Origin: Trinickia acidisoli
GTDB taxonomy: Bacteria; Pseudomonadota; Gammaproteobacteria; Burkholderiales; Burkholderiaceae
Assembly (NCBI RefSeq): GCF_017315725.1
Contig: NZ_JAFLRG010000002.1
Span: 2,278,178-2,342,177 of the forward strand
Direction of reading: 5' to 3'
Length of the DNA: 64,000 nucleotides
Below are positions 18,753-27,731 of the stretch, piece by piece. Each line of letters starts with the position of its first letter. The first letter of the stretch is position 1. The notes beneath the pieces are model-generated. The model was not told where the DNA came from. It did no database searches and worked only from the letters and a program-made list of their open reading frames with translations. The translations under genes were made by a program, and so were the position numbers.

Positions 18753-20591
18753 CTATAAGTAGCCGAGCCCTGGTGGCCCCAACTGCGGTTTCCCGCGATA
18801 GAGATCGGCGCCATGTTGCGAGCTGACGATCAATTCTATGCAATCCTGGTCCGCATACCGCAGGAAATACCGCTCCATCAGCAGCGCGAAGATGTACAAC
18901 GAATGGCCGGCAAACGCCGCCCCGTCGATCGTCAGCGTCACCTGAATGCCGGGCACGAGGACGGGCATCGGAATGGGCTCAATGCGCATCATCCGCTTGA
19001 TCGTGCGAGAACTCAGTCCGGAAATGCCGGCGATATATCGGCTAGCATCGGGCGGGGCGGGCTTGGCAAGCTGGTATAGCAGCGCTTGCAGTGCGAAAAG
19101 GCCGGAAGGCGAGAGCGCCGCATGGTTCGGCGAGAGCGCCGAAAGTAGCCGCCAGAGCGCGCGATCTTCGTACGGCGGCTGACTGCTTGCGGACGGGTTC
19201 ACGAGCATCGTGATCGGCCTGCCGAGGTTCAGCGCCTCGCTATGCAGATCGCCGTCGGGGGCCCCGATGCCGATCGTTGTCGGCACTTGACCGTTCGTGC
19301 ACGTTAGTTTGATCGCGAGCTTGGATGCATCGGGCGTCACCGGTTGTTCGTCGAGGTCGACCAGCCGAATCGCGGTGCCGCGCCCGATATCCCAACTATT
19401 CTTTTCCTGCAGCCAGAACATGCCCACGGGCGACTCGTGTTGCAACGATTTGTGCGGCGGAATTTCGGCGCCTGGCGTGCCGCCCTCTACACCGTGCATG
19501 ATGCGCACGGAGTCAATCGAATGGATGACGGCAGGTGCGCCATCGCTGCTGGGCAACGCAACAGGGTAGGCGGATGTGTCCGCCGTCACGTCAATGGGCT
19601 TCGCGTCGGCCTCGAACAAGTTGATAACGGGCGCGCAAAAGAGTTGCAGATGGCCAGCATCGAGTTGGCCGAGCCGCTGTATTGCCGCTGCGTTAGCGGC
19701 CTGTGCGACGACGGGAAGATGCAACGCGAGCCTACTGCACGGGCCGGCTGCACGCAGCAATTGGGCGAAGTCGATATCGATGAAGTGAAACTTCCGCGGA
19801 AATGCGGCGTATTCGAGTAGCAGCCGTAGGGCTGGCTCTCGGGCGTGCTGTGGCTCGGCCATGATCGCTTCGTCGTCGGCGAAACCGACTGCGGAGGCGG
19901 GTGTTTTCTCGAGTGCTTGCCAGCGGCGGCTGCCGTCGGCTTCGACGAACGCCGTCTGCGGATGCAGCAGCAGTGCATCGATGAGTGCTGCCGTGAGGAA
20001 GCGATCGGCATTCAGATAGATGCGGAGCGCCTGCGGCAGGAGTTCGCTGCCGGATGTCAGTACGTGGCCTGATGATACGAATTCGATCGTGACGATGCCC
20101 AGCATGTCACTCGGCAGTTGTCCGATGCCAAGAGGTGGCGCGGCGGTCGGCGGCGAGAACTGCGCACGCGTAATACCGAGTGGTGCGAGCGTGACGTCCC
20201 ACGCTGTGTTGAACCGACATAACGACGGGCGATGCTCGAGCTTCGTGCCGCGCGGCATGACGACCGTTCGCGTGAGGCCATCAAACATGCCATCGACATC
20301 GAACTGTGCAATGGAGCAAGACGGAATCGGCTTCAAATAGGCGGGAAACACCGTTTCGATCAGTGCGTCAGTGAATTCCGGGTAGTGATCGTCGATGCGT
20401 TTCGCGGAGCGGGCGTTGAGCCAGGCAGCCGATTGAAGCATGCGCTCGACGTGGGGATCGTCTGTCTGCCCACCGGACATCGATAACCGAGCTGCCGCTT
20501 TCGGATGGGCTCGCTCGAACTGAAGCATGTCCTGACGCAATTGCGCGAGTTCGCGTTCGAAGTACGGCAGAAGTTTTTCGAATTCGTCCAT
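18753..20591 (-). CDS. tssF: T6SS baseplate protein TssF (orphan)
   Basis: A 612-residue protein with the conserved TssF (VasA/ImpG) N-terminus: LLPYFERELAQLRQ, AHPKAAARLSMSG, DPHVERMLQSAAWLNAR and DDHYPEFTDALIETVFPAYLKP. Length is normal. TssF forms the baseplate wedge with TssG and TssE. Here it stands alone: no tssE, tssG, tssA or tssK is adjacent, and the next gene downstream is a pseudogene. It is the third gene of a minus-strand run (22547-18753) with gaps of 5 and 13 bp. The start at 20591 gives the family N-terminus; an in-frame Met 16 codons upstream would overlap the gene before. It may serve a T6SS encoded elsewhere, or adapt the baseplate to the local spike. Confidence 0.9.
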   Translation of the reverse strand: MDEFEKLLPYFERELAQLRQDMLQFERAHPKAAARLSMSGGQTDDPHVERMLQSAAWLNARSAKRIDDHYPEFTDALIETVFPAYLKPIPSCSIAQFDVDGMFDGLTRTVVMPRGTKLEHRPSLCRFNTAWDVTLAPLGITRAQFSPPTAAPPLGIGQLPSDMLGIVTIEFVSSGHVLTSGSELLPQALRIYLNADRFLTAALIDALLLHPQTAFVEADGSRRWQALEKTPASAVGFADDEAIMAEPQHAREPALRLLLEYAAFPRKFHFIDIDFAQLLRAAGPCSRLALHLPVVAQAANAAAIQRLGQLDAGHLQLFCAPVINLFEADAKPIDVTADTSAYPVALPSSDGAPAVIHSIDSVRIMHGVEGGTPGAEIPPHKSLQHESPVGMFWLQEKNSWDIGRGTAIRLVDLDEQPVTPDASKLAIKLTCTNGQVPTTIGIGAPDGDLHSEALNLGRPITMLVNPSASSQPPYEDRALWRLLSALSPNHAALSPSGLFALQALLYQLAKPAPPDASRYIAGISGLSSRTIKRMMRIEPIPMPVLVPGIQVTLTIDGAAFAGHSLYIFALLMERYFLRYADQDCIELIVSSQHGADLYRGKPQLGPPGLGYL

Positions 20592-20604
20592 GTGGGCGCC
20601 CTTC

Positions 20605-21375
20605 TTATCCGCCGATGCGTCGACGCCAAAACGCAGCATGCCTGGTCATGAAGCAGAGCGCCAACACTAGAACGGGAACGAGCAAGGCTGCGATCGCGGC
20701 AAGCTCTTTCCCTATGTCGTTGCTCGATAGCCATGCACCGAACCAGTCCATTTGGAGAATGCCGGTGTAGTAGCGAATCATCATGGCAAGTACGATGACG
20801 CAGATAAGCACCCATCCGAAGAAGCCCCGCTTCGGTCGGTCACCGCTTCGAGCTGGGTCGATGGGCTCTGCCGGCGCCTCCCATTCATCCGGTAGTGATT
20901 TGGGATCGAGCCAGCGGACACGCTTGAATGCGCGGTAGATCACGAAGAACAGCGGCAATTGGATCGCGGACGAAATGAAGACGATCGAGGCAAAAGGTGT
21001 GTCGAAGGGCGATGTACCTGACCGCATATGGATCGCATACGCGACGATGACGGGGTACAACGCCGTGACGGCGTACGTGGACCCGCGGAGCAGCTTGATT
21101 GCCCATAGCCTACCCCGCCCCATACCTGCGAGAATCGTGAGCAGTACCGCGCTGATGCCGAGCCACATGGCTAAAAATCCCGGGCCCGCAAAATTGAATT
21201 GCAGGAGATCGGACAGGCAGAGGTAGCTCTCGATGAGGATCATGGCTGCCAGAAGGCAGAAACTCGCCCCGGCAAACGCTGCCGGCCATGGTGCTCTGGG
21301 CGGTCGGTTACCCGGTTGCCCTGTCTTCTGGGTCGGCCGCAACTCGTGTCGGGCTGCGGTGCGGGAAGGCTTCAT
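20605..21375 (-). CDS. Six-helix membrane protein, candidate T6SS immunity
   Basis: A 256-residue protein with about six hydrophobic helices, for example FAGASFCLLAAMILIESYLCL, LAMWLGISAVLLTILAGM, YAVTALYPVIVAYAI, VFISSAIQLPLFFVIY, WVLICVIVLAMMIRYY and IAALLVPVLVLALCF. The start at 21375 follows the stop of the upstream gene by 5 bp, so the two are co-translated or at least co-transcribed. I recognise no named family. A polytopic membrane protein directly after a T6SS-linked protein with a hydrophobic hairpin is the arrangement seen for pore-forming effectors and their immunity proteins; that role is inference. Confidence 0.72.
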   Translation of the reverse strand: MKPSRTAARHELRPTQKTGQPGNRPPRAPWPAAFAGASFCLLAAMILIESYLCLSDLLQFNFAGPGFLAMWLGISAVLLTILAGMGRGRLWAIKLLRGSTYAVTALYPVIVAYAIHMRSGTSPFDTPFASIVFISSAIQLPLFFVIYRAFKRVRWLDPKSLPDEWEAPAEPIDPARSGDRPKRGFFGWVLICVIVLAMMIRYYTGILQMDWFGAWLSSNDIGKELAAIAALLVPVLVLALCFMTRHAAFWRRRIGG

Positions 21376-21380
21376 AGAAC

Positions 21381-22547
21381 TCACTCTGCTGCTCCTGCAT
21401 GTGGGCGAATGCCGACCTGAAACTGCATGACAGGGCGGATATCGCCGGCCGCATGCGGCACCGCCTGGGTCGGTACCAGAACGTGGGCTGGGTGGTGCGG
21501 GTCCTGCGTCGCTGCCTGCCGCATCCACCCGTCTTGCCATGCCTGGCTAACCGAATGACGGGCTTGCCCCCAGTCCGGCGGGCTGACGGCATACTCGCTC
21601 ATTCCGAAGAGGGTCCCCCCATAGGCAGGCAGTTCGAGCAACCGTAGCGCAGTCAATTTCTGACTCATTTTCTTTAGCTTGGCCTTGGCCCGGACTAGGT
21701 CGCCATTCATGCGATTGGCCTTCGCTCGCATGCGTTGCGACCTGGTCATGATGTTGGTTTGGCCGAGTTTGTTCGCGTGCGCTTCCGTGTATGCGTCAAT
21801 CGCTTCGCGTTGACTGGCTAGCTCCTTTTCGGCGGCGTCCACACGGTTGGTCATTGCACGAACCTTCAGTGACGTCCCGGCCTGTTCCGCAACGGCGCGC
21901 GGGCCGCCGAGCAACAGATCAGGGACAGCCATCCACGGACCGACCGCCTCGACCAACTGATACGCCCACGAATTCTCGAGCTCCCGCTTGTGCATCTTGT
22001 CACCGGTCAGTTCAAAGTAGGACATCGTACCGTCGGCGACGACGAGCCCAAGTGCACCTATCAGGGAGGCGATGGCAAAGGCAGCGGGGATAAGCGCGGC
22101 TCCTTCCGCTCCGATGGCGGCCACCGCAAGCACGCCCGTGATCACGCCGAGTACGTCAATGGCCGTGTTGGTGCTATCGAACAGGGTTTTATTGTGTTCA
22201 ATAACAGAGCCCAGTGCGTGGTACGCAGATCTGGTCGCATCCAGCGCCTTGCCCCCATCCTGCAACGCACCCTGTAGCTGCCCCTGAGCAAACTGCGCAA
22301 AGGACTGCGATTTTGCTGTGCCTCGAAACGCAAAAGGAAGCAGCGGCGGACGTTGAACCGACACGATCAGGTCGGTTGTGTCTCCGTCTTGGTCGGGCAC
22401 GGCTGACTTGAGCCGTGCCGCACCCGCGCCGTCGAAGAAGATAACGCCCGTATCGTGACCGAGCACGTTGCTCGCGAACTTCGACAAATGAAATGTGGCA
22501 TCGGGCCGGTGGCAATACGGCTTCCACGATGCGGGGACTTTCGACAT
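21381..22547 (-). CDS. Candidate membrane-active T6SS effector
   Basis: A 388-residue protein, first gene of the minus-strand run and divergent from vgrG. Residues 1-75 are hydrophilic (ASWKPYCHRPDATFHLSKF). Residues about 132-171 form a long Gly/Ala-rich hydrophobic segment (VLGVITGVLAVAAIGAEGAA, then FAIASLIGALGLVVADG) able to make a membrane hairpin. Residues about 205-280 are a basic coiled-coil-like helix (AEKELASQREAIDAYTEAHA). The C-terminus is rich in His, Pro and Gln. It has no signal peptide. Position next to vgrG and followed at 5 bp by a six-helix protein suggests an effector that inserts into membranes. I do not recognise a named domain; it could also be an accessory loading factor. 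Confidence 0.65.
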   Translation of the reverse strand: MSKVPASWKPYCHRPDATFHLSKFASNVLGHDTGVIFFDGAGAARLKSAVPDQDGDTTDLIVSVQRPPLLPFAFRGTAKSQSFAQFAQGQLQGALQDGGKALDATRSAYHALGSVIEHNKTLFDSTNTAIDVLGVITGVLAVAAIGAEGAALIPAAFAIASLIGALGLVVADGTMSYFELTGDKMHKRELENSWAYQLVEAVGPWMAVPDLLLGGPRAVAEQAGTSLKVRAMTNRVDAAEKELASQREAIDAYTEAHANKLGQTNIMTRSQRMRAKANRMNGDLVRAKAKLKKMSQKLTALRLLELPAYGGTLFGMSEYAVSPPDWGQARHSVSQAWQDGWMRQAATQDPHHPAHVLVPTQAVPHAAGDIRPVMQFQVGIRPHAGAAE

Positions 22548-22922
22548 GGTAACGGGCGAACCGATATGGAAGCGATAAAGAAAGCCACGATGCTAATGGC
22601 AAGCCGCGTACATGCGACGCCAAATCCAGCGAGTGCCGGTCGTGCGGAAATATAAGCCAGAAGAGCGTCAGCTCACAACGGCGGCGCTCAATTTAAAGGG
22701 TAGAACGCACGTATGGAAATATTTCCCTTGTAAATTCCTTTCGTAAGTGGAATTTATTTCCGATCTATCAATGCCCCTGTCATCTGACCGGCTAATCGCA
22801 TCTTCGATGAATTGAAGTCTCCACTCGCATACACCTTCTCTGTACACTTTGCCTCTATCCGGCCTCGGAGTTTATCGCTAATATTTTGGCCTTCCCTTTG
22901 TGACGGGTTTTGGGGCGTCCCC
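22548..22922. promoter_or_regulatory. Divergent AT-rich promoter region of the vgrG island, with nested dyads
   Basis: This 375-bp gap separates the minus-strand effector/tssF run from vgrG. It is clearly more AT-rich than its surroundings. It contains the perfect palindrome GGAAATATTTCC (22715-22726), the inverted repeat AAATTCC (22732-22738) / GGAATTT (22749-22755) with a 10-nt spacer, and the near-palindrome GGAATTTATTTCC (22749-22761). These could be operators or a silencing site for an H-NS/MvaT-type protein. No gene is seen here. Confidence 0.5.
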
Positions 22923-25034
22923 ATGCAAATGTCCGATCTTGCGAGCTTCGTTCAGCTTCAAAACAATCGGTTGTTTACCGTCGACGCGTCGCCGAAGGGG
23001 GCGTCGGAGCTGGCACTGGTCGATTTTCAAGGCACCGAAGGTCTCTCGCAGCTATTCGACTTCCATCTGCGGCTCGCTTCGCAAGATCCAAATATCGAAC
23101 TCAAGCAGATGATCGGGCAGCCGGTAACGATTACGTTGCAACTGACTGGTGCGCTTGCGAGTTCAGAGCAACGATATTTTCACGGCTACGTCACGAATTT
23201 TTCACAACTTGATGCTGACGGTGGTTTGGCGACCTATAGCGCTGCGGTCCGACCGTGGCTTTGGATGCTTTCTCGTCGTCAAGACATTCGGATATTTCAA
23301 GAGCAGACCGTTCAGTCTATTCTCTCGGATGTATTTCAGGAATACGGCTCGCTCGCCTCATATGAGTTCCGGTTGTCGAAGGCAACGGCTAACCGCAGCT
23401 ACTGCGCGCAGTATCGGGAAACCGACCTGAACTTTGCGCTGCGCCTGATGCAGGAAGAGGGGCTGTTCTTCTATTTCACGCATTCGAAGACGGGCCATAA
23501 GCTCATCGTGACCGACAGCTCGACGAGTGCGAAGCCGATCGATGGTGACAGCGCTTCGATGCCCTATGCGAAGGGCGAGATGCTGGACGACGTGGACGTG
23601 ATCACGTCTTTCCAATCCAAGCGGGAGCTGACGCCGGGCAGCGTGGCGCTGAAGGCCGCCGATTACAAGGTGCCCAATGCGCGCCGATTTCAATCGAGCA
23701 AGACGGACGTTGATCAGGGAGACGTTCCATCGTACGAGATTTACGACTATGTGGGACCGCAAGGCTTTCCAGATAGCGATCGCGGTCATGAGTTGGCGAG
23801 CTTCAGAGCGGAGGCGCTGGCGGCCAACAGCAAGACCTTCTCGGGTGTGAGCACGAGCCGGCGGCTGATGCCGTTGCGCTACTTCCAACTCGAAGATCAT
23901 TACGATCACGATGGCGCGCAGCCGCAGGATCGACAGTTCGTCATTCTCACGGTCAGCCATTTCGGGCAAAACAACTATCAAGCGGGCAACGGTTCAGCTT
24001 CGTATAGCTGCAGCTTTACCTGCATTCGCAAGAAAATCCCGTACCGTCCGTTGTTGACGATCGCGCGGCCGACTATTCCGGGGCCGCAGACGGCTGTTGT
24101 GGTGGGGCCGCAGGGAGAGGAAATCTACACAGATGCGCTAGGTCGCGTGAAGGTGCAGTTCCATTGGGACCGGCTCGGCAAGAAAAATCAGTCGAGTTCG
24201 TGCTGGGTGCGCGTGGGGCAACCGTGGGCGGGGCGAAGCTTCGGCATGATCCAGATCCCTCGCATTGGGGAAGAGGTCGTTGTGTTGTTCCTCGATGGGA
24301 ACCCCGATCGTCCGCTGATCATCTCGCGCGTCTATAACGCGCAGAACATGCCGCCGTGGGCCTTACCGGCAAATGCGACGCAAAGCGGAATTCTCACGCG
24401 CTCGAGTAAGGGTGGGACGAGCGCCAATGCGAACGCCATTCGCTTCGAAGACAAGATGGGGCAGGAAGAGGTCTGGATTCATGCCGAGAAAGACCAACGC
24501 ATCGAAGTCGAGAACGACGAATCGCATACCGTCGGCAACGATCGGACGAAGACCATCGATCACGATGAGACCGTGCAGGTCAACAACAATCGCACGGAGA
24601 CGGTTGGCAACAACGAGACGATCTCTATCGGTGTGAATCGGACTGAGCAGGTAGGGAGCAATGAAACGCTGAACGTTGGCGGTAACCGCAGCGAGACGAT
24701 CGACGGCGCACAGAACGTGATGGTCGCGCTTGCATCAGCGGAAACTGTGGGTTTGGCAAAGGCGTTGACGGTCGGTGGTGCATACATCATCACGGTTGCC
24801 GGCGGAATGAACACAGCGGTCGGGCTTGTTTGTGGCGAGGAGGTCGGGTTGTCGAAGACTACCCAAGTCGGCAAGACGTACACCCTCAACGTCGGCGATC
24901 GCATTGAAATCAAGGCTGGCAAAGCGAGCATCGTGATGACCAGCGACGGGGACATCGTGATCAGCGGTGCAAATGTCACCATCAAGGGATCGGGCGCGGT
25001 GAAGCTCGACGGCAACTCGATCAACAACAACTGA
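22923..25034 (+). CDS. vgrG: T6SS spike protein VgrG
   Basis: A 703-residue VgrG. Residues about 10-380 are the gp27-like head (LFDFHLRLASQDPNIELKQM, DLNFALRLMQEEGLFFYFTH); residues about 380-520 hold the gp5-like OB fold (RPTIPGPQTAVVVGPQGEEIYTD split, then VKVQFHWDRLGKKNQSSSCW and WVRVGQPWAGRSFGMIQIPRIGEEVVV). Then come beta-helix repeats of the type VGNNETISIGVNRTEQVG and a tip ending KASIVMTSDGDIVISGANV. There is no added effector domain, so cargo must be carried by the partner proteins that follow. The start at 22923 is preferred because an upstream in-frame extension to 22812 reads a non-conserved hydrophobic stretch; a Met at 22929 is also possible. Confidence 0.95.
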   Translation: MQMSDLASFVQLQNNRLFTVDASPKGASELALVDFQGTEGLSQLFDFHLRLASQDPNIELKQMIGQPVTITLQLTGALASSEQRYFHGYVTNFSQLDADGGLATYSAAVRPWLWMLSRRQDIRIFQEQTVQSILSDVFQEYGSLASYEFRLSKATANRSYCAQYRETDLNFALRLMQEEGLFFYFTHSKTGHKLIVTDSSTSAKPIDGDSASMPYAKGEMLDDVDVITSFQSKRELTPGSVALKAADYKVPNARRFQSSKTDVDQGDVPSYEIYDYVGPQGFPDSDRGHELASFRAEALAANSKTFSGVSTSRRLMPLRYFQLEDHYDHDGAQPQDRQFVILTVSHFGQNNYQAGNGSASYSCSFTCIRKKIPYRPLLTIARPTIPGPQTAVVVGPQGEEIYTDALGRVKVQFHWDRLGKKNQSSSCWVRVGQPWAGRSFGMIQIPRIGEEVVVLFLDGNPDRPLIISRVYNAQNMPPWALPANATQSGILTRSSKGGTSANANAIRFEDKMGQEEVWIHAEKDQRIEVENDESHTVGNDRTKTIDHDETVQVNNNRTETVGNNETISIGVNRTEQVGSNETLNVGGNRSETIDGAQNVMVALASAETVGLAKALTVGGAYIITVAGGMNTAVGLVCGEEVGLSKTTQVGKTYTLNVGDRIEIKAGKASIVMTSDGDIVISGANVTIKGSGAVKLDGNSINNN

Positions 25035-25053
25035 TACGTCGCAAACTCACGTC

Positions 25054-26397
25054 GTGAACGAACCGATAACGAGCGAAATCGCGCGCGGCTTGGCCTGCGC
25101 TCAATCGCCGACGCCGCCACACGAACTGCTCGTCGCAAGCACCGCCGGCGCGCTGGCGGATCACCACGCGGATTTGCTCGCGTTCGCTTGGCGCCGGCGG
25201 CCGGGTCAACTCGCCAGCCCGCTCCTGGATTTTGCCGACCTCGCGGCGGCAGACGATCGTCTACTTGCCTCGCTCAGTGCGCTTACCGCACTTGGCACTC
25301 CCGCACGTGATCATCTGCAAGCGATGCTGAAAGAGCCATTGCGTCCTGGCGACATGTTCGTGATGGCGCTTTATTCGTTCGCGAACTCGGATAAGACGTT
25401 GCTCGACGCCTGCACGGCGCTTCAAGCGGTATTGCCGGAATTGAGGGGGGCATGCATTGATGCACTTCGATGGGCGCCGTCTTCGCCATTGCTTGAATCA
25501 CAGATCGTAAATCTTCCGCTGCAGACACGCCTTCAACTGGTGGGCTTGCGATACCGCGATTTCGACGGCATGGCGGAGCAGGTATTCGGTGCGATGAGAG
25601 CCGTCAACGAGCCTGAACCAGATGAAATTTCTTCCGCGCTCGACATGGTGAGCCGGCTCGGCAGAAGTGATTTGGCTGTCGCGGCGCGGTCGTTTTTGGA
25701 TCACGGTGTTGAGGCCGTACGATTGGCTGCGGTGCAGACACTGCTTTCATTGGGTGATATCAGCGATGCGGCACTGGCGCTGGATGTACTGCTTTCGCTC
25801 GCACGGAGCGAAGATTCTGCGGTTGTCGAATCCGCTGTTCGTTGCGTTTCGCTGCATGCTTCGGAGCGACTCTCTGATGTCATGGATGTTGTCAAAAGCT
25901 CCGAAACGAAGCGATTGCATATCAAGGCACTCGGATGGGCTGGGCGCATCGACGCGATGCCGATTCTCATCGACTACCTCGACGATCCTGATCTTGCACG
26001 CGTAGCAGGTGCATCGCTTTCTCTCATCACAGGCTCAGATCCAGCGCGTGACGGTTGGATGGCCGCTAATCAGCGCCGTCCGGAACAGGAGCGCACCGAC
26101 GACCATATGCCGGCACTGGACGAAGACGATGCACTGCCTTGGCCGAAGCCCGAAGCATTTCGCGCGTGGTGGCAAAGCAGCCAGAGCCGCTTCGAGTGCG
26201 CGCGCCAATACTTCCTCGGCGGCCCGGTAGCGGTGGACTGGATGGCGAAGGTGATTGCCGGTGGTCCTCTCGCATGGCGCCCACTCGCGGCCGAACATTG
26301 GCAACGACTGACGCACGGCCCGCTCTTTCCGACCCATCTGCCCGCCTCTGCGCAGCGCGCCATCTTCCCTGAATTGGACAGGAGACTGACGTCATGA
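25054..26397 (+). CDS. T6SS-associated HEAT-repeat protein (TIGR02270 family)
   Basis: A 447-residue alpha-solenoid protein with GTG start. It has repeating helical pairs such as SALTALGTPARDHLQAML, ALDMVSRLGRSDLAVAARSF, VRLAAVQTLLSLGD and SLARSEDSAVVESAVRCVSL, then GWMAANQRRPEQER and a WPKPEAFRAWW block seen in TIGR02270 members. These proteins are found beside vgrG with DUF2169 and DUF4150 genes and are thought to help mount or load the spike and its cargo. The stop overlaps the next start by ATGA. Confidence 0.85.
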   Translation: MNEPITSEIARGLACAQSPTPPHELLVASTAGALADHHADLLAFAWRRRPGQLASPLLDFADLAAADDRLLASLSALTALGTPARDHLQAMLKEPLRPGDMFVMALYSFANSDKTLLDACTALQAVLPELRGACIDALRWAPSSPLLESQIVNLPLQTRLQLVGLRYRDFDGMAEQVFGAMRAVNEPEPDEISSALDMVSRLGRSDLAVAARSFLDHGVEAVRLAAVQTLLSLGDISDAALALDVLLSLARSEDSAVVESAVRCVSLHASERLSDVMDVVKSSETKRLHIKALGWAGRIDAMPILIDYLDDPDLARVAGASLSLITGSDPARDGWMAANQRRPEQERTDDHMPALDEDDALPWPKPEAFRAWWQSSQSRFECARQYFLGGPVAVDWMAKVIAGGPLAWRPLAAEHWQRLTHGPLFPTHLPASAQRAIFPELDRRLTS

Positions 26398-26657
26398 CCA
26401 ATGAGATCGAATTGATGCTCTCTCCCGAATCCGCACCCTCCGACGCGGCTGATAGCGCACCGAGCGGCAGCGCGCCGCCTCCCGCATCTATGGAAGATGA
26501 ATTGGTGCTGGAAGCCCGCCAGAAAATCACGCTACGTTGCGGGAAGGCCAGTATCACGCTTTACCCGAACGGGAAGATCGCGCTCCGGGGTGAATACATC
26601 GTGAGCGATGCTGCGGGCGTCAACCGCATTGCCGGCGGTCAGGTTGAGTTGAACTGA
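26394..26657 (+). CDS. Small stand-alone spike-tip-like protein
   Basis: An 87-residue protein. After a Ser/Pro/Ala-rich linker of about 30 residues it reads EDELVLEARQKITLRCGKAS, SITLYPNGKIALRGEYIVSD and RIAGGQVELN. This parallels the last turns of the neighbouring VgrG (IEIKAGKASIVMTSDGDIVI, then GSGAVKLDGNSINN), so it looks like a free copy of a beta-helix tip. It resembles the DUF6484-type small proteins of vgrG modules. It is coupled by ATGA overlap to the HEAT-repeat gene. It probably caps or bridges the spike and PAAR-like cargo. Confidence 0.75.
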   Translation: MTNEIELMLSPESAPSDAADSAPSGSAPPPASMEDELVLEARQKITLRCGKASITLYPNGKIALRGEYIVSDAAGVNRIAGGQVELN

Positions 26658-26660
26658 TCC

Positions 26661-27731
26661 ATGTGGCGCGTCGAGAATCGCACCCCGTTCATGGTTGATT
26701 GCACTTGGGTGCGTGATGTCAACGGGGCCGAGGTCTGGGTGATCGCAATCAAGGCGACGTACGACATTCTGTCGGACGGCACGACGCGGCTCGCCGCCGA
26801 GCAGGTGCCAGTGCATACCGGTCCGGTACCGCGCGAGGGATCTGCAAGTTTGAAATACGACACCGACCTCGGCGCCGCGAAGCAGGCTACCGACGTCATC
26901 CTGAACGGGCATGCATGGACCCCGAACGGAAAACCTATGCGCCAGTTGGACGCGGGTTTCCATATCGGGGGCATGAGCAGGATGGTGCGAGTTTATGGAG
27001 ACCGCTATTGGCAACGCAAACGCTGGTCGTGGCGCCCGAGCGAGCCGGAGCCGTTTATCAGCATGCCGTTCATCTACGAGCGAGCCTTTGGTGGAGACAT
27101 CCCGGAGTTTCCCCCTGCAAGTCGCAACCCAGTTGGACGCGGCATTGCAGCCGACGCTGAAGGCCGAGTTTGGATGCCGAACATCGAGTCGATGGCGCAC
27201 CTCATCCGTGATCGTGACGATGTGCCGGCGGCGGCTTGCTTGGGACCGATAGCAAGTCACTGGCCGCTGCGTCGACAATATGCCGGAACCTACGATGATG
27301 CATGGCTCAAGGAGCGGCACCCGTTACCCCCCGAAGACTTCGATCCGCGTTTCTGGCAGATTGCACCCGAAGCGCAGCAGGTGCCTGGGCATTTCAAAGG
27401 CGGGGAACCCGTCACGCTGATTAACGTAACGCCGCAGGAGTTTGCGCCCGGCGGCAAGCTCGCATTTCGGTTGCCGAAGATAACGCTGGTCTGCGAAACA
27501 TTCTTCTACGATGGCTCACGTGAGCATACCCGGCCCGTTATCCATACGGTCATTCTTGAGCCGGACATGCCGCGCGTCAGTGTCGTTCATCACATGGCCT
27601 TGCCTTGCCATGTGAAAGTCAATCAGCTCGATCGCACGCGTATTACGCAGAAGCGGCGGCCATTGGATCGAACGGATGCACCGGGGCCGGACGCGAAGGA
27701 TGCTCGTTCCATTGCGGCGAGGTCGGCATGA
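26661..27731 (+). CDS. DUF2169 family T6SS accessory protein
   Basis: A 356-residue DUF2169 protein. Family blocks visible are NRTPFMVDCTWVRDVNGAEVW-type start (read in pieces), VWVIAIKATYDI, GKPMRQLDAGFHIGGMSRMV-type middle, PFISMPFIYERAFGG and the ending MPRVSVVHHMALPCHVKVNQLD. DUF2169 proteins are known accessory proteins linked to PAAR/DUF4150 effectors and act as adaptor or chaperone for their loading on VgrG. It is 3 bp after the tip-like gene, and its stop overlaps the next start by ATGA. Confidence 0.88.
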   Translation: MWRVENRTPFMVDCTWVRDVNGAEVWVIAIKATYDILSDGTTRLAAEQVPVHTGPVPREGSASLKYDTDLGAAKQATDVILNGHAWTPNGKPMRQLDAGFHIGGMSRMVRVYGDRYWQRKRWSWRPSEPEPFISMPFIYERAFGGDIPEFPPASRNPVGRGIAADAEGRVWMPNIESMAHLIRDRDDVPAAACLGPIASHWPLRRQYAGTYDDAWLKERHPLPPEDFDPRFWQIAPEAQQVPGHFKGGEPVTLINVTPQEFAPGGKLAFRLPKITLVCETFFYDGSREHTRPVIHTVILEPDMPRVSVVHHMALPCHVKVNQLDRTRITQKRRPLDRTDAPGPDAKDARSIAARSA

